DNA of 52,570 nt, from NCBI GenBank assembly GCA_023382055.1, contig JAMCQN010000119.1, positions 1-52,570 of the forward strand, in the 5' to 3' direction. Of the stretch, positions 17,055-25,028 are shown piece by piece (position 1 is the stretch's first letter; every line of letters starts with the position of its first letter). This DNA comes from Chloroflexota bacterium. Lineage in GTDB: Bacteria > Chloroflexota > Anaerolineae > J036 > Brachytrichaceae. A program made the position numbers and the translations under genes. The notes under the pieces were generated by a model. That model did no database searches, was not told the DNA's origin, and saw nothing but the letters and a program-made list of their open reading frames with translations.

Positions 17055-18433
17055 ACATCGCGATCATCGGCGCCGGGGCTACCGGATTGACCGCCGCGCT
17101 GGACCTGTTGAAATCCGGCCATCAGGTTACCATCTACGAACTGAATGACAGGCCTGGTGGATTGGCTGCCGGATTCAGGTCTCCCGGATGGGAATGGTCG
17201 CTTGAAAAGTTCTACCATCACTGGTTCGCCAGCGACAGCGACGTGCTGCAACTCGGCACGGAGATTGGCGTCCGCGAGAAGATGATCTTCAACCGTCCCG
17301 TGACCGTCGTTTATTACGAAGGCAGGTTTTATCAACTCGACGGGGCGCTCTCGACACTGTTCCCCAAACTGCCCTGGCTGGATAAGCTGCCATTATCCGG
17401 CTCGCTTGCACGGGGCTTGCTGGCTCTGAAGTTTCCCGGGCTTTCGTTACTCGATACCGCGCGCTATGGCATGCTCGGGATGTACCTGGTTCTGACTTCT
17501 AACTGGCGCAAGCTGGAACAGGTGACCGCGCATGAGTGGTTGAGCAAATGGGCGGGGCAAAGAGGATATAAAGTCCTGTGGGAGCCTTTGCTGATCGGTA
17601 AGTTCGGAGAAGAACTCTATCGCGAGGTGAATATGGCCTGGATGTGGGCGCGCATCAAGGCCCGCACACCTCGCCTTGGCACGTTTGTCGGCGGTTTCCA
17701 GGCATTCTTCGACGCACTGGCCGCAGCCGTCCAGAAAGCGGGGGGGCAGTTGCGTTACCAAACGCGCGTAGACGCGATCACGCCTATAACCGGCAACCGA
17801 TGGGCAGTCACCGCAGAACCCTCCGATGCAGGTAACAACGCCGCATCCAGCGACGAATATGATCAGGTCCTGGTAACCACGTCACCGCGCCTGATGACCC
17901 GGCTGGTCCCGCAACTCCCGCCGGATTACCTCAATACCTTGCAGAACTTGAAATCGCTTGGCGCAGTGGTGATGATTGCGGCGCTGGATCGGCAGTTGAG
18001 CACGCAGGGATTTTACTGGCACAACCTGCCCAAGAGTTCGGGGTTCCCGTTCCTGGCCATGTGCGAACACACGAATTTCGTATCCAGCGAACACTTCGGC
18101 GGGCAGCACCTGATCTACTGCGGGGATTATGTGCCTGTGACGCATCCATACTTCAAAATGAGCGAGGATGAACTGCGCGCTACCTATCTGTCCGCGTTGA
18201 AGCGCTTTAACGCCAGCTTCGATCCTTCGTGGGTGCAACAGACCTGGGTATTCAGGGAGCCATACGCTCAGCCCGTGCCATTCGTCAACCATTCCCGCAA
18301 TATTCCAGCAACCCGCACACCGCTGCCCGGCCTCTTCTATGCCAGCATGAGCCATGTTTATCCCTGGGATCGCGGCACCAACTTCGCGGTGCGACTCGGT
18401 CGCGAGGTAGCGGCTGAGATGCTGCGCGATTGA
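17051..18433 (+). CDS. FAD-dependent oxidoreductase (amine oxidase/phytoene desaturase-like)
   Basis: A 460-residue flavoprotein with an N-terminal dinucleotide-binding loop, MNIAIIGAGATGLTAALDLL, followed by the ELNDRPGGLAAGF motif. The C-terminal FAD motif region (YPWDRGTNFAVRLGREVA) is typical of protoporphyrinogen oxidase/amine oxidase-type proteins. Homologues of this shape often sit beside polyprenyl or glycan genes, where UDP-galactopyranose mutase-like or desaturase-like roles are proposed; which applies here is unknown. It is coupled to the membrane flippase-like gene by a 4-nt overlap. Confidence 0.8.
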   Translation: MNIAIIGAGATGLTAALDLLKSGHQVTIYELNDRPGGLAAGFRSPGWEWSLEKFYHHWFASDSDVLQLGTEIGVREKMIFNRPVTVVYYEGRFYQLDGALSTLFPKLPWLDKLPLSGSLARGLLALKFPGLSLLDTARYGMLGMYLVLTSNWRKLEQVTAHEWLSKWAGQRGYKVLWEPLLIGKFGEELYREVNMAWMWARIKARTPRLGTFVGGFQAFFDALAAAVQKAGGQLRYQTRVDAITPITGNRWAVTAEPSDAGNNAASSDEYDQVLVTTSPRLMTRLVPQLPPDYLNTLQNLKSLGAVVMIAALDRQLSTQGFYWHNLPKSSGFPFLAMCEHTNFVSSEHFGGQHLIYCGDYVPVTHPYFKMSEDELRATYLSALKRFNASFDPSWVQQTWVFREPYAQPVPFVNHSRNIPATRTPLPGLFYASMSHVYPWDRGTNFAVRLGREVAAEMLRD

Positions 18434-18471
18434 TAACCCCGCCATCAACCTAAAAAGGAGTTCAATTGAAT

Positions 18472-19827
18472 ATGTCGCTTCAATCCAAGGCACGCCCGAA
18501 TGTCATCGTGTTTTTCACGGATCAACAGCGCTGGGATACCACCGGCGTGCACGGCAACCCGCTTGACCTGACCCCGAACTTTGACCGTATGGCGCGCGAA
18601 GGAACGCACGTGCGCTATTCGTTCACTTGCCAGCCGGTGTGCGGTCCGGCGCGCGCGTCGTTGCAGACAGGCCGATATGCAACTCAGGTCGGTTGTTTCC
18701 GCAACGGCATCGCGTTGCCTCAAAGCAGCCGGACACTGGCGCATAACTTTAATGAGGCCGGTTATCAAACAGCCTATATCGGAAAGTGGCATCTGGCTGA
18801 CACAGACCCGGTACCGGCGGAACAGCGTGGTGGTTATCAATACTGGCTGGGCGCCAATGCGCTGGAGTTTACGTCCGAACCCTACAACACAGTCATGTAT
18901 GACAACGACAACAGGCCGGTCAAGCTGCCGGGATACCGCGTCGATGCGCAAACTGATGCCGCAATCCGTTACATCGATTCACATCAATCAAATTCCTTCT
19001 TCCTGTTCATCTCGTATATCGAGCCGCATTTCCAGAACCATGTTGACGATTACCCTCCCCCGGATGGTTACCGGGAGCGCTACGAAGGTCGCTGGATTCC
19101 CCCCGATCTCGCGGCGCTGGGAGGGACGGCGCACCAGCACCTGGGCGGCTACTACGGTATGGTCAAACGACTGGACGAAGCGCTGGGACGCCTGCGCGAT
19201 GCGCTCAAGAGCCTGAATCTGACAGACAACACCATCGTACTTTTCACATCGGATCACGCGTGCCACTTCAAGACGCGCAATTCGGAATACAAGCGTTCAT
19301 GCCACGAGAGTTCTATCCGAGTGCCGACGGCGTTGTGCGGACCCGGATTTGATGGCGGGGGCCAGGTGCGCGAGCTGGTCAGCCTGGTCGATCTGCCGCC
19401 CACCTTGCTCGATGCCGCCGGCCTGCCCGTCCCGCCCATCATGCAGGGGCGCTCGATCCTGCCTGTGGTGCGCAAGACAGCGACCGACTGGCCTGATGAG
19501 GTTTTCGTGCAGATCAGCGAGGCGCAGGTGGGGCGCTCTGTGCGTACGCACCGCTGGAAGTACACAGTCAACGCGCCCGGCCAAAATCCCATCAGCGATG
19601 CCGGATCGGATCATTACGTCGAAGAATCGCTCTATGACCTGGAACACGACCCGCACGAGTTGCGCAACCTGATTGGGTGGGAGTCACACCGCGAAGTCTG
19701 CGATGTCATGCAGGCGCGTTTGATCCGGAGGATGATCGAGGCCGGGGAAAGTGCGCCGCGTATTCAGCCGGCGCCGCTAATACCGAGTGGGCAGCGTCGC
19801 GTCAGCCAGGTTGAGCTTTACCGGTGA
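18472..19827 (+). CDS. sulfatase-family hydrolase
   Basis: An alkaline phosphatase-superfamily enzyme of about 451 residues. It shows the N-terminal metal site NVIVFFTDQQRWD and the formylglycine-generating motif CGPAR in VCGPARASLQTGRY (Cys 57 from this start). HLADTDPVP, the mid-domain FTSDHACHFK and a C-terminal DLEHDPHELRNL also fit. The Cys must be converted to formylglycine by a separate enzyme not seen here. No signal peptide is evident, so it appears cytosolic. AAAAAGGAG ends 11 nt before this ATG and 5 nt before an in-frame TTG at 18466, so either start is possible. Substrate (sulfated sugar or choline-sulfate type) is unknown. Confidence 0.88.
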   Translation: MSLQSKARPNVIVFFTDQQRWDTTGVHGNPLDLTPNFDRMAREGTHVRYSFTCQPVCGPARASLQTGRYATQVGCFRNGIALPQSSRTLAHNFNEAGYQTAYIGKWHLADTDPVPAEQRGGYQYWLGANALEFTSEPYNTVMYDNDNRPVKLPGYRVDAQTDAAIRYIDSHQSNSFFLFISYIEPHFQNHVDDYPPPDGYRERYEGRWIPPDLAALGGTAHQHLGGYYGMVKRLDEALGRLRDALKSLNLTDNTIVLFTSDHACHFKTRNSEYKRSCHESSIRVPTALCGPGFDGGGQVRELVSLVDLPPTLLDAAGLPVPPIMQGRSILPVVRKTATDWPDEVFVQISEAQVGRSVRTHRWKYTVNAPGQNPISDAGSDHYVEESLYDLEHDPHELRNLIGWESHREVCDVMQARLIRRMIEAGESAPRIQPAPLIPSGQRRVSQVELYR

Positions 19828-19836
19828 GAATGGCGA

Positions 19837-20787
19837 TTACCGGATTTTGATGCGCTCAATCTCTTCTGCGTCGAAGCCGACGGCGCGGTACAAATCCAGC
19901 GCGCTAGGACTGCCGCGCGAGCTGTCAACCAGCAACTGAGCCGCGCCGCGTGCGCGAGAACGTCGCAGCGCCAACTCAAAGAGCGTGCGGCCCAGCCCCC
20001 GGCGGCGGTAATCGGGTTCGACCACCAGGGCGTCCAACCATGCCCGCATGTCAGTCAGCGTTTTTGCGAATGAGAGCGCGCAAAATCCCGTTACGGTGTG
20101 CCCCTCGGACTCGGCCACCCACACTTCCAGGTTGGTATTGTTGCGCAGCTCGTCCAGCATATAGTCGCGTCTGGTTGCATCCATATCCGCCTCGGCGGGG
20201 ATCAACTTCATCAGTTCAATTACAGCGGGGTAATCTGCAGGCTGCGCTCGCCGGATCAGCATACCTGAGGGACCCTGTTCATGCAGACCAAGGGCGGTCA
20301 GCATGCGCATCTCCTGCCAGCGCGTGATCACCTCGCGGTGCGTGCGAAAGCAGATATCGGGAAACTCATCGGGAGCGAACAGGCGCACGGCGCGTGCGTC
20401 ATCGCCGGCGCGCAGTTCCTCGATGTTCAGCGGGTGGGCGCGATAGAAGATGATCAACCCGCTGCGGGGAGGACCTTCCGGGAAGGAATAAACGCCGAAA
20501 AGCTCAACCAGCTCCAGGCGCAGCCCGGTCTCTTCCAGTGCCTCACGCACAGCGGCCTGCTCCACGCTCTCGTCCGACTCGATGAATCCTGACGGCAACG
20601 CCCACTCCCCTTCTCGCGGCGGACGGTCTCGCTGCACCAGCACGAGTTTGTCATCGTGCTCAATCAGGATGCCGACGCCGGGCACCGGGTTTTCATACTG
20701 GATATAGCCGCACGACTGGCATTGCCAGCGAAACCGTCCGTCCAATTCCGATAGACGCATCGATGAGCCGCATTTTTGGCAGAACAT
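19837..20787 (-). CDS. zinc-ribbon Nudix hydrolase fused to GNAT acetyltransferase
   Basis: A 316-residue, three-part protein. Residues 3-26 form a four-Cys zinc ribbon (C3, C6, C23, C26). Residues about 35-165 are a Nudix domain, with the Nudix box spanning GFIESDESVEQAAVREALEE. About 175-316 are a GNAT acetyltransferase domain with the acetyl-CoA loop DYRRRGLGRTLFE. Nudix domains with such ribbons hydrolyse nucleotide diphosphates (NudC/ADP-ribose type). The joining of a hydrolase and an acetyltransferase suggests acetylation or detoxification of a nucleotide-related compound, which is inference. It converges with the sulfatase gene, only 9 nt apart, and shares a promoter region with the small membrane gene. 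Confidence 0.85.
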   Translation of the reverse strand: MFCQKCGSSMRLSELDGRFRWQCQSCGYIQYENPVPGVGILIEHDDKLVLVQRDRPPREGEWALPSGFIESDESVEQAAVREALEETGLRLELVELFGVYSFPEGPPRSGLIIFYRAHPLNIEELRAGDDARAVRLFAPDEFPDICFRTHREVITRWQEMRMLTALGLHEQGPSGMLIRRAQPADYPAVIELMKLIPAEADMDATRRDYMLDELRNNTNLEVWVAESEGHTVTGFCALSFAKTLTDMRAWLDALVVEPDYRRRGLGRTLFELALRRSRARGAAQLLVDSSRGSPSALDLYRAVGFDAEEIERIKIR

Positions 20788-20806
20788 ATTGTCAGGACAT
20801 TATAAT
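20776..20806. promoter_or_regulatory. divergent promoter with shared palindromic -10 ATTATAAT
   Basis: ATTATAAT at 20799-20806 is its own reverse complement and contains TATAAT on both strands. On the plus strand, TATAAT 20801-20806 ends 7 nt before ATG 20814, with a TTGGCA -35 at 20776-20781 (19-nt spacer). On the minus strand, TATAAT 20804-20799 ends 11 nt before ATG 20787. One element may therefore serve two divergent, nearly leaderless genes. Confidence 0.55.
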
Positions 20807-20813
20807 TTGCGGC

Positions 20814-21047
20814 ATGAAACCGGCGCGCGCACCCACGGATACGCGCAAACTGCGGCGTGATAGCGAACGCCGCCTTTTCCTGCTGACGCTGTTCGTCCTG
20901 GTCGTCGTCGGCGCCGGACTCATCGCACTCAGTTACGGTATGGGTCCAGCCGTCGTGGCGCTGACATGCTTATTGTTCGGCGCCGGTTTGATTGGTATCC
21001 TGTGGTTGATATTCACGCTGATCGGCAGGTGGGTTGGTGAAGAGTAA
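20814..21047 (+). CDS. small two-helix membrane protein
   Basis: A 77-residue protein with a basic N-terminus (MKPARAPTDTRKLRRDSERR) and two hydrophobic helices (LFLLTLFVLVVVGAGLIAL and VALTCLLFGAGLIGILWLIF), ending WVGEE. I do not recognise a family. The frame is open back to ATG 20763, but that start lies upstream of the TATAAT box and inside the divergent gene, so 20814 is preferred. Its stop and the next start form TAATATG, so it is coupled to the S41-like lipoprotein and may act with it at the membrane. Confidence 0.7.
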   Translation: MKPARAPTDTRKLRRDSERRLFLLTLFVLVVVGAGLIALSYGMGPAVVALTCLLFGAGLIGILWLIFTLIGRWVGEE

Positions 21048-21048
21048 T

Positions 21049-22308
21049 ATGCGTATTCGTAGTCGAAGGCTGGGCCTGTGCGCCATCATTGGAGCTGTTT
21101 TGCTTTCCGCTTGCTCACTGCCAACACTGAAACGTCCACAGCCGACACCGGCTATTTCCATCGATCTGCCTTTACGCACTCAGGCGCAACTGCGGGATTA
21201 CGATCTGGCAGTGAAAGCAGTGCGCGACCAATATCTAGACGTTGCCGTCGTTGCCAACTGGCAGGCATCCGTCAGCACGTATCGGGATCGTGTCAGCGCC
21301 GGAATGGACGACGCGAAATTCATCAGCACCCTCACAGACCTGTTATCAACGCTGCACGATGACGATCTCAGTATCGTTGCACCGGCGCCCCAATCTTCCA
21401 CCGCCCAAACGCAAACCGCCGCCACACCGACATCAGGCATCGGCATTCTGGCCGGATTGCCCGAGCCTGATAAGAACCGCGTCCTGGTATTCGCGGTGTA
21501 CAGCGGTTCGCCGGCGGAACGGGCTGGGATCAAGCCGCATGACGCCATCGTGAAAGTCGATGGCGCGCCGGTGACGTATGAAGAACGCGATACGGTACTT
21601 TCGCAGATACGCGGGCAGGCTGGCTCCAAAGTCACGCTGACAATCCACACGCCCGGCCAACCCGACCGCGACCTGTCGCTGACGCGCCAGCCCATCACGG
21701 CCGGCAGCACTTTTGAGAGCAAACGCATCCCCGGCAGCAATATCGGTTATATTCTGCCGGATAGCGCAGCCGTGGACGGGATGACGCTTGCCGTGGCTCA
21801 AGCTATACGCGATTTAAGCAGCGCCCAGGAACTGGACGGGTTGGTGCTCGATTTGCGCACCATGCAGAATCCGCAATTCGCACTGACGGATATGCTGGGA
21901 TTGTTTGTTAACGGCACGGTTGCCAATTTGCACACACGCGCCGGCGCCGCCAAAATAGAAGTCACCGGCAAGAATATTGCAGGCTCACAGGAATTGCCGC
22001 TTGTAGTGCTGGTCAGCGATGAGACACGAGGTGTAGCGGAATCCTACGCCGGGATCCTGCAGGAACTCGGTCGTGCCAGGATCATCGGTGTGCCAACACC
22101 CGGACGCCTTGCGCTTATCACGCCACTGACGTTGCCCAATTCCGAGGCCGTCCTATTGATCCCAACAGGCGAGTTTCGTGGTGTGAAGGATCAAAGCTGG
22201 TATCACAAAGGCATAAAGCCCGATATACCCTCTGACCTGACGTGGGAACAATATACCAACGAGAACGATCCGCAGATACAACAGGCCTTGCAGGCACTCT
22301 CGAAATGA
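21049..22308 (+). CDS. S41-like PDZ lipoprotein, predicted protease-inactive
   Basis: A 419-residue lipoprotein with signal peptide and lipobox (GAVLLSACSLP). Domains in order are a helical cap, a PDZ domain (about residues 125-215, with SPAERAGIKPHDAIVKVDG), and a C-terminal-processing-protease (S41/Tsp) fold (LDGLVLDLRTM; PLVVLVSDETRGVAESYAGI). The catalytic Ser and Lys of Tsp (S430/K455 in E. coli, 25 apart) align with G328 and R353, also 25 apart, so the catalytic pair is lost. It may bind peptides without cutting them. It is coupled to the upstream two-helix membrane protein. Confidence 0.78.
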   Translation: MRIRSRRLGLCAIIGAVLLSACSLPTLKRPQPTPAISIDLPLRTQAQLRDYDLAVKAVRDQYLDVAVVANWQASVSTYRDRVSAGMDDAKFISTLTDLLSTLHDDDLSIVAPAPQSSTAQTQTAATPTSGIGILAGLPEPDKNRVLVFAVYSGSPAERAGIKPHDAIVKVDGAPVTYEERDTVLSQIRGQAGSKVTLTIHTPGQPDRDLSLTRQPITAGSTFESKRIPGSNIGYILPDSAAVDGMTLAVAQAIRDLSSAQELDGLVLDLRTMQNPQFALTDMLGLFVNGTVANLHTRAGAAKIEVTGKNIAGSQELPLVVLVSDETRGVAESYAGILQELGRARIIGVPTPGRLALITPLTLPNSEAVLLIPTGEFRGVKDQSWYHKGIKPDIPSDLTWEQYTNENDPQIQQALQALSK

Positions 22309-22321
22309 CTCACGCAGTGTA

Positions 22322-22353
22322 AACCATGGGTCAATTGAACCGTCATTGGTTTA
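22322..22353. terminator. weak hairpin between convergent genes
   Basis: AAACCA pairs with TGGTTT, enclosing a second short inverted repeat around CAATTG. It lies between the stops of the S41-like gene and dgkA and may terminate either. The stem is short and AT-rich. Confidence 0.3.
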
Positions 22354-22359
22354 ATAAAC

Positions 22360-22818
22360 CTAATGGATGAACTGTGCGAACAAGGCCAGCGCATGGTGCC
22401 CGAAAATGGCGATACCGACGATGACTGCGGCAATGGCAGTCACGAGCACCGCCGCTGCGCTGCAGTCTTTGGCGACTTTAGCCAATTCGTGGTATTCGGG
22501 CGATATCCGATCGACGATGGCCTCGACAGCGGTATTGGTCAATTCAGTCTGTATGACCAGCGCGATCACTATGGCCAGACCTTCCCACTCAGACAAAGGC
22601 AACTGCAACGCCAGTCCCGCCACAATCACCATGACGGTTATGGCTATATGGATTTTGAAGTTGCGCTGAGTGCGAAACGCATAGACCATGCCATCATAAG
22701 CATATCTGAGCGACGCGAGCAGCGAAGGAGATCGCATATACGGTTCGCCATTCTTCACAGCGGGCTTCACATCGGCGCCGTTTCGTGCTGGAACTGACGG
22801 TTCTACAGGACTCGGCAT
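22360..22818 (-). CDS. dgkA: diacylglycerol/undecaprenol kinase (DgkA family)
   Basis: A 152-residue membrane kinase with the DAGK_prokar core: LRYAYDGMVYAFRTQRNFKI, QTELTNTAVEAIVDRISPEY and HELAKVAKDCSAAAVLVTAI. The conserved Glu/Asn/Asp residues of the catalytic helix are present. In Gram-positive-type bacteria this family phosphorylates undecaprenol, recycling the lipid carrier used by MurJ/O-antigen-type pathways. About 27 residues precede the family core, which is slightly long. It overlaps the end of the upstream methyltransferase gene by 16 nt, and AAGGGG just before its ATG serves as ribosome binding site. Confidence 0.88.
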   Translation of the reverse strand: MPSPVEPSVPARNGADVKPAVKNGEPYMRSPSLLASLRYAYDGMVYAFRTQRNFKIHIAITVMVIVAGLALQLPLSEWEGLAIVIALVIQTELTNTAVEAIVDRISPEYHELAKVAKDCSAAAVLVTAIAAVIVGIAIFGHHALALFAQFIH

Positions 22819-24050
22819 AGAAGCCCCTTGAGATACTCGGATTCAGGGAAACTCAGCAGGATGGGATGGTCACTGGCTTGGGAGAGCTTTTCTACAATCT
22901 GCACGTCACGCCCTGCTTCGACGGCAGCACTGAACATGACCTTCTGGAAAAGCGCTGCATCGATCACCCCGGAACAGGAAAATGCCGCCAGTATGCCCCC
23001 CGCTTTTACCAGCCCGATCCCCACGCGGTTGAGATCCTTATAGGCGCGCGCGGCGCGATCGATCTGCTCTGTGCTGTGAGCGAATTTAGGGGGGTCGAGT
23101 ATCACGATATCGTACTGCTCACCCGCCGCGCGGCGCCGGCGCAATTCGGCGAAGGCTTCAGCAGCCACGTACTCATAGAGGCAGGGGGTTCCACTGTTCA
23201 AGCGCGCATTCGCCTCCGCCATTCTCAGGGCATCGGGGGACGAATCGATGTTGATGACACGCGCCGCGCCGTGCGCGGCGGTGGCTACTGCGAATGCACC
23301 CGTGTAAGAGAAGACGTTCAACACAGTGGTGTCGGCGCAATAACGCGCCAGGCGGGCGCGATTCTCGCGCTGATCAAGATAGAAGCCGGTTTTCTGTCCT
23401 GTATTCACATCGACCAGGAAGTGCAACCCATTTTCAGTAATCTCGACCGGCTCCTGCGGAGCGTAGCCATACAAGACACCGGCATTGTCACGGAGGTGCT
23501 CGTGGCGCATGCGTTCTTCATCGTTTCGCTCCGTCACACTGAGAGCGCCAGCGCATTGCACCAGCGCGTCAAGAATACTCGCGCGGGCGTTGGCAGCCGC
23601 CAGCGTCGAAAGCTGCAACACGATATGCCCCGCATAATCATCAGCGATCACACCAGGCAATCCATCGCTTTCACCGAATACCAGGCGGCGCGCATTCGTA
23701 TGGCTCAGCAGCGGATCGCGCCGGCGCAACTTGACGGCGCGCGCTGTCCTCTTGTACCAGAACTGATCGTCAATCGATTCGGTCGGATCCCACGAGAGCA
23801 GCCGAACGGCAATCTGAGCCTGTTGATTGATAATCCCGCGCGCCAGCCACTCCCCGTTATTGGTGCGCACATCGACTACATTGCCGTCTTTCGGCCGGCC
23901 TTCGGTGAGTTTAATCGCGCCGGAGAACAAGCGGGGATGATGCGCGCGAACCGATTTGTCGCGTCCTGATTTCAATACTACGGCGGGCAGCGCCTGCGCC
24001 TGCGGTGGTGTTATCGGAACAGATTCAGTGGGCATATCCGTATCTACCAT
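22803..24050 (-). CDS. RlmI-like class I SAM-dependent rRNA methyltransferase
   Basis: A 415-residue protein with an N-terminal PUA RNA-binding domain (KSGRDKSVRAHHPRLFSGAI). An RlmI-type EEHEE linker follows, with DVNTGQKTGFYLDQRENRAR. The Rossmann methyltransferase contains VLNVFSYTGAFAVATAAHG, DIVILDPPKFAHS and the catalytic-Cys motif FSCSG. RlmI makes m5C1962 of 23S rRNA; RlmK/Rlm-like paralogues exist, so exact position is not certain. TAAAAT (24065-24060, minus strand) ends 9 nt before the ATG with no Shine-Dalgarno, predicting a leaderless or near-leaderless mRNA. Confidence 0.85.
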   Translation of the reverse strand: MVDTDMPTESVPITPPQAQALPAVVLKSGRDKSVRAHHPRLFSGAIKLTEGRPKDGNVVDVRTNNGEWLARGIINQQAQIAVRLLSWDPTESIDDQFWYKRTARAVKLRRRDPLLSHTNARRLVFGESDGLPGVIADDYAGHIVLQLSTLAAANARASILDALVQCAGALSVTERNDEERMRHEHLRDNAGVLYGYAPQEPVEITENGLHFLVDVNTGQKTGFYLDQRENRARLARYCADTTVLNVFSYTGAFAVATAAHGAARVINIDSSPDALRMAEANARLNSGTPCLYEYVAAEAFAELRRRRAAGEQYDIVILDPPKFAHSTEQIDRAARAYKDLNRVGIGLVKAGGILAAFSCSGVIDAALFQKVMFSAAVEAGRDVQIVEKLSQASDHPILLSFPESEYLKGLLCRVL

Positions 24051-24059
24051 ACGCCCATG

Positions 24060-24065
24060 ATTTTA
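24060..24065 (-). promoter_or_regulatory. -10 element TAAAAT for rlmI-like gene
   Basis: On the minus strand TAAAAT is followed by 9 nt and then the ATG at 24050; no ribosome binding site lies between. Confidence 0.4.
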
Positions 24066-24125
24066 AGCCCCCTGCGTGCTTCGGGCATCCAGTTGCGCGC
24101 ATGAGTATGATAGAGTATTGTACGT

Positions 24126-24153
24126 TTGACAGCGCCGTTGAAGCGCGTATAAT
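24126..24153 (+). promoter_or_regulatory. consensus sigma-70 promoter of the rplU-rpmA-rpmE operon
   Basis: TTGACA (24126-24131), a 16-nt spacer, and TATAAT (24148-24153) give a perfect two-hexamer match. The expected start is near 24160, leaving a leader of about 158 nt. The leader holds short hairpins (for example CACCC-GAA-GGGTG near 24240) and ends with GAGGTGA before ATG 24318. This leader could carry L21-type autogenous control. Confidence 0.75.
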
Positions 24154-24317
24154 CGCAAAGCTGTTTTTGCAGGCGCAAATCTCATAACGCCCGCTACACA
24201 GTCATTAACATAGTGGATTCGTAAGTGACACGGATCACTCACCCGAAGGGTGTTGCTTTGTTCGATTGTCATAACTGACACAACACAGCCGATCGGTGTG
24301 TCTAAGAGGTGAAGTAA

Positions 24318-24710
24318 ATGTACGCAATAGTTGAAGTAGGCGGACGCCAGTATCGCGTTGCGCCTGGTGAGAAGTTTCTGGTTGAGAAATTGAAGAAACC
24401 AGCAGGCGCCTCCGTTGAGCTTCCGGTGATGCTTTTGTCCGATGAGACAGGCATCTCGGTAGGCAAGCCTTATATCGATGGCAAAACATTGTCTGCCATG
24501 GTACTCGGAGAAGCAAAAGGCGAGAAGCTGATCGTCTTCAAATATACGCCCAAGAAGCGCTACCGCAGGAAGACCGGCCACCGCCAGACTTACACCATGC
24601 TGCAGGTTATCGACAACACGGCGGCTGCAACTGCATCGGTCGAGAAGACTGCACAATCGGAGCCGGCAACGGTTGAGCCATCCGCTGAGGCGACCACGAC
24701 GGCTGAATAA
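24318..24710 (+). CDS. rplU: 50S ribosomal protein L21
   Basis: A 130-residue protein opening MYAIVEVGGRQYRVAPGEKF and containing the conserved basic stretch FKYTPKKRYRRKTGHRQTYT. It binds 23S rRNA domain VI in the large subunit. After the usual end (about residue 100) there is an Ala/Thr/Glu-rich tail of about 30 residues that is not part of the family core. It is the first gene of the L21-L27-L31 operon, with ribosome binding site GAGGTGA. Confidence 0.96.
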   Translation: MYAIVEVGGRQYRVAPGEKFLVEKLKKPAGASVELPVMLLSDETGISVGKPYIDGKTLSAMVLGEAKGEKLIVFKYTPKKRYRRKTGHRQTYTMLQVIDNTAAATASVEKTAQSEPATVEPSAEATTTAE

Positions 24711-24722
24711 GGAGACTGTAAA

Positions 24723-25028
24723 ATGGCGCATAAAAAAGGTGGAAGTTCAACGACCAATGGTCGTGATAGTCAGGGGCAGCGGCTGGGTGTGAAGCGTTAC
24801 GGCGGGCAGTTGGTGCGCGCAGGCAATATCCTGATTCGCCAGCGCGGCACCGCCGTCAAAGCCGGCGAGAATGTCGGCGTCGGCGTCGACCATACGCTTT
24901 TTGCCAAGGCCGACGGTTTTGTGAAGTTTGAAACGTTGCCGACGGGCCGCAAGCGCGTCAGTATCGTGGTTGAGAAAGTCGAGGCATCCGTGGCCACGGC
25001 CACGCCCGTCACAGAGGCATCAGCATGA
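24723..25028 (+). CDS. rpmA: 50S ribosomal protein L27
   Basis: A 101-residue protein starting [20 protein letters not shown], with [40 protein letters not shown] and [10 protein letters not shown]. The N-terminal tail reaches the peptidyl-transferase centre and needs no proteolytic trimming here, since it begins directly with AHKKG. A short acidic/Ala tail follows the core. GGAG lies about 9 nt upstream. It overlaps rpmE by ATGA. Confidence 0.96.
   Translation: MAHKKGGSSTTNGRDSQGQRLGVKRYGGQLVRAGNILIRQRGTAVKAGENVGVGVDHTLFAKADGFVKFETLPTGRKRVSIVVEKVEASVATATPVTEASA

Noticed and set aside
22866..23969. 367-codon open frame on the plus strand
   Set aside because: Antisense to the RlmI-like methyltransferase, with no recognisable protein features; a shadow of GC-rich codon usage.
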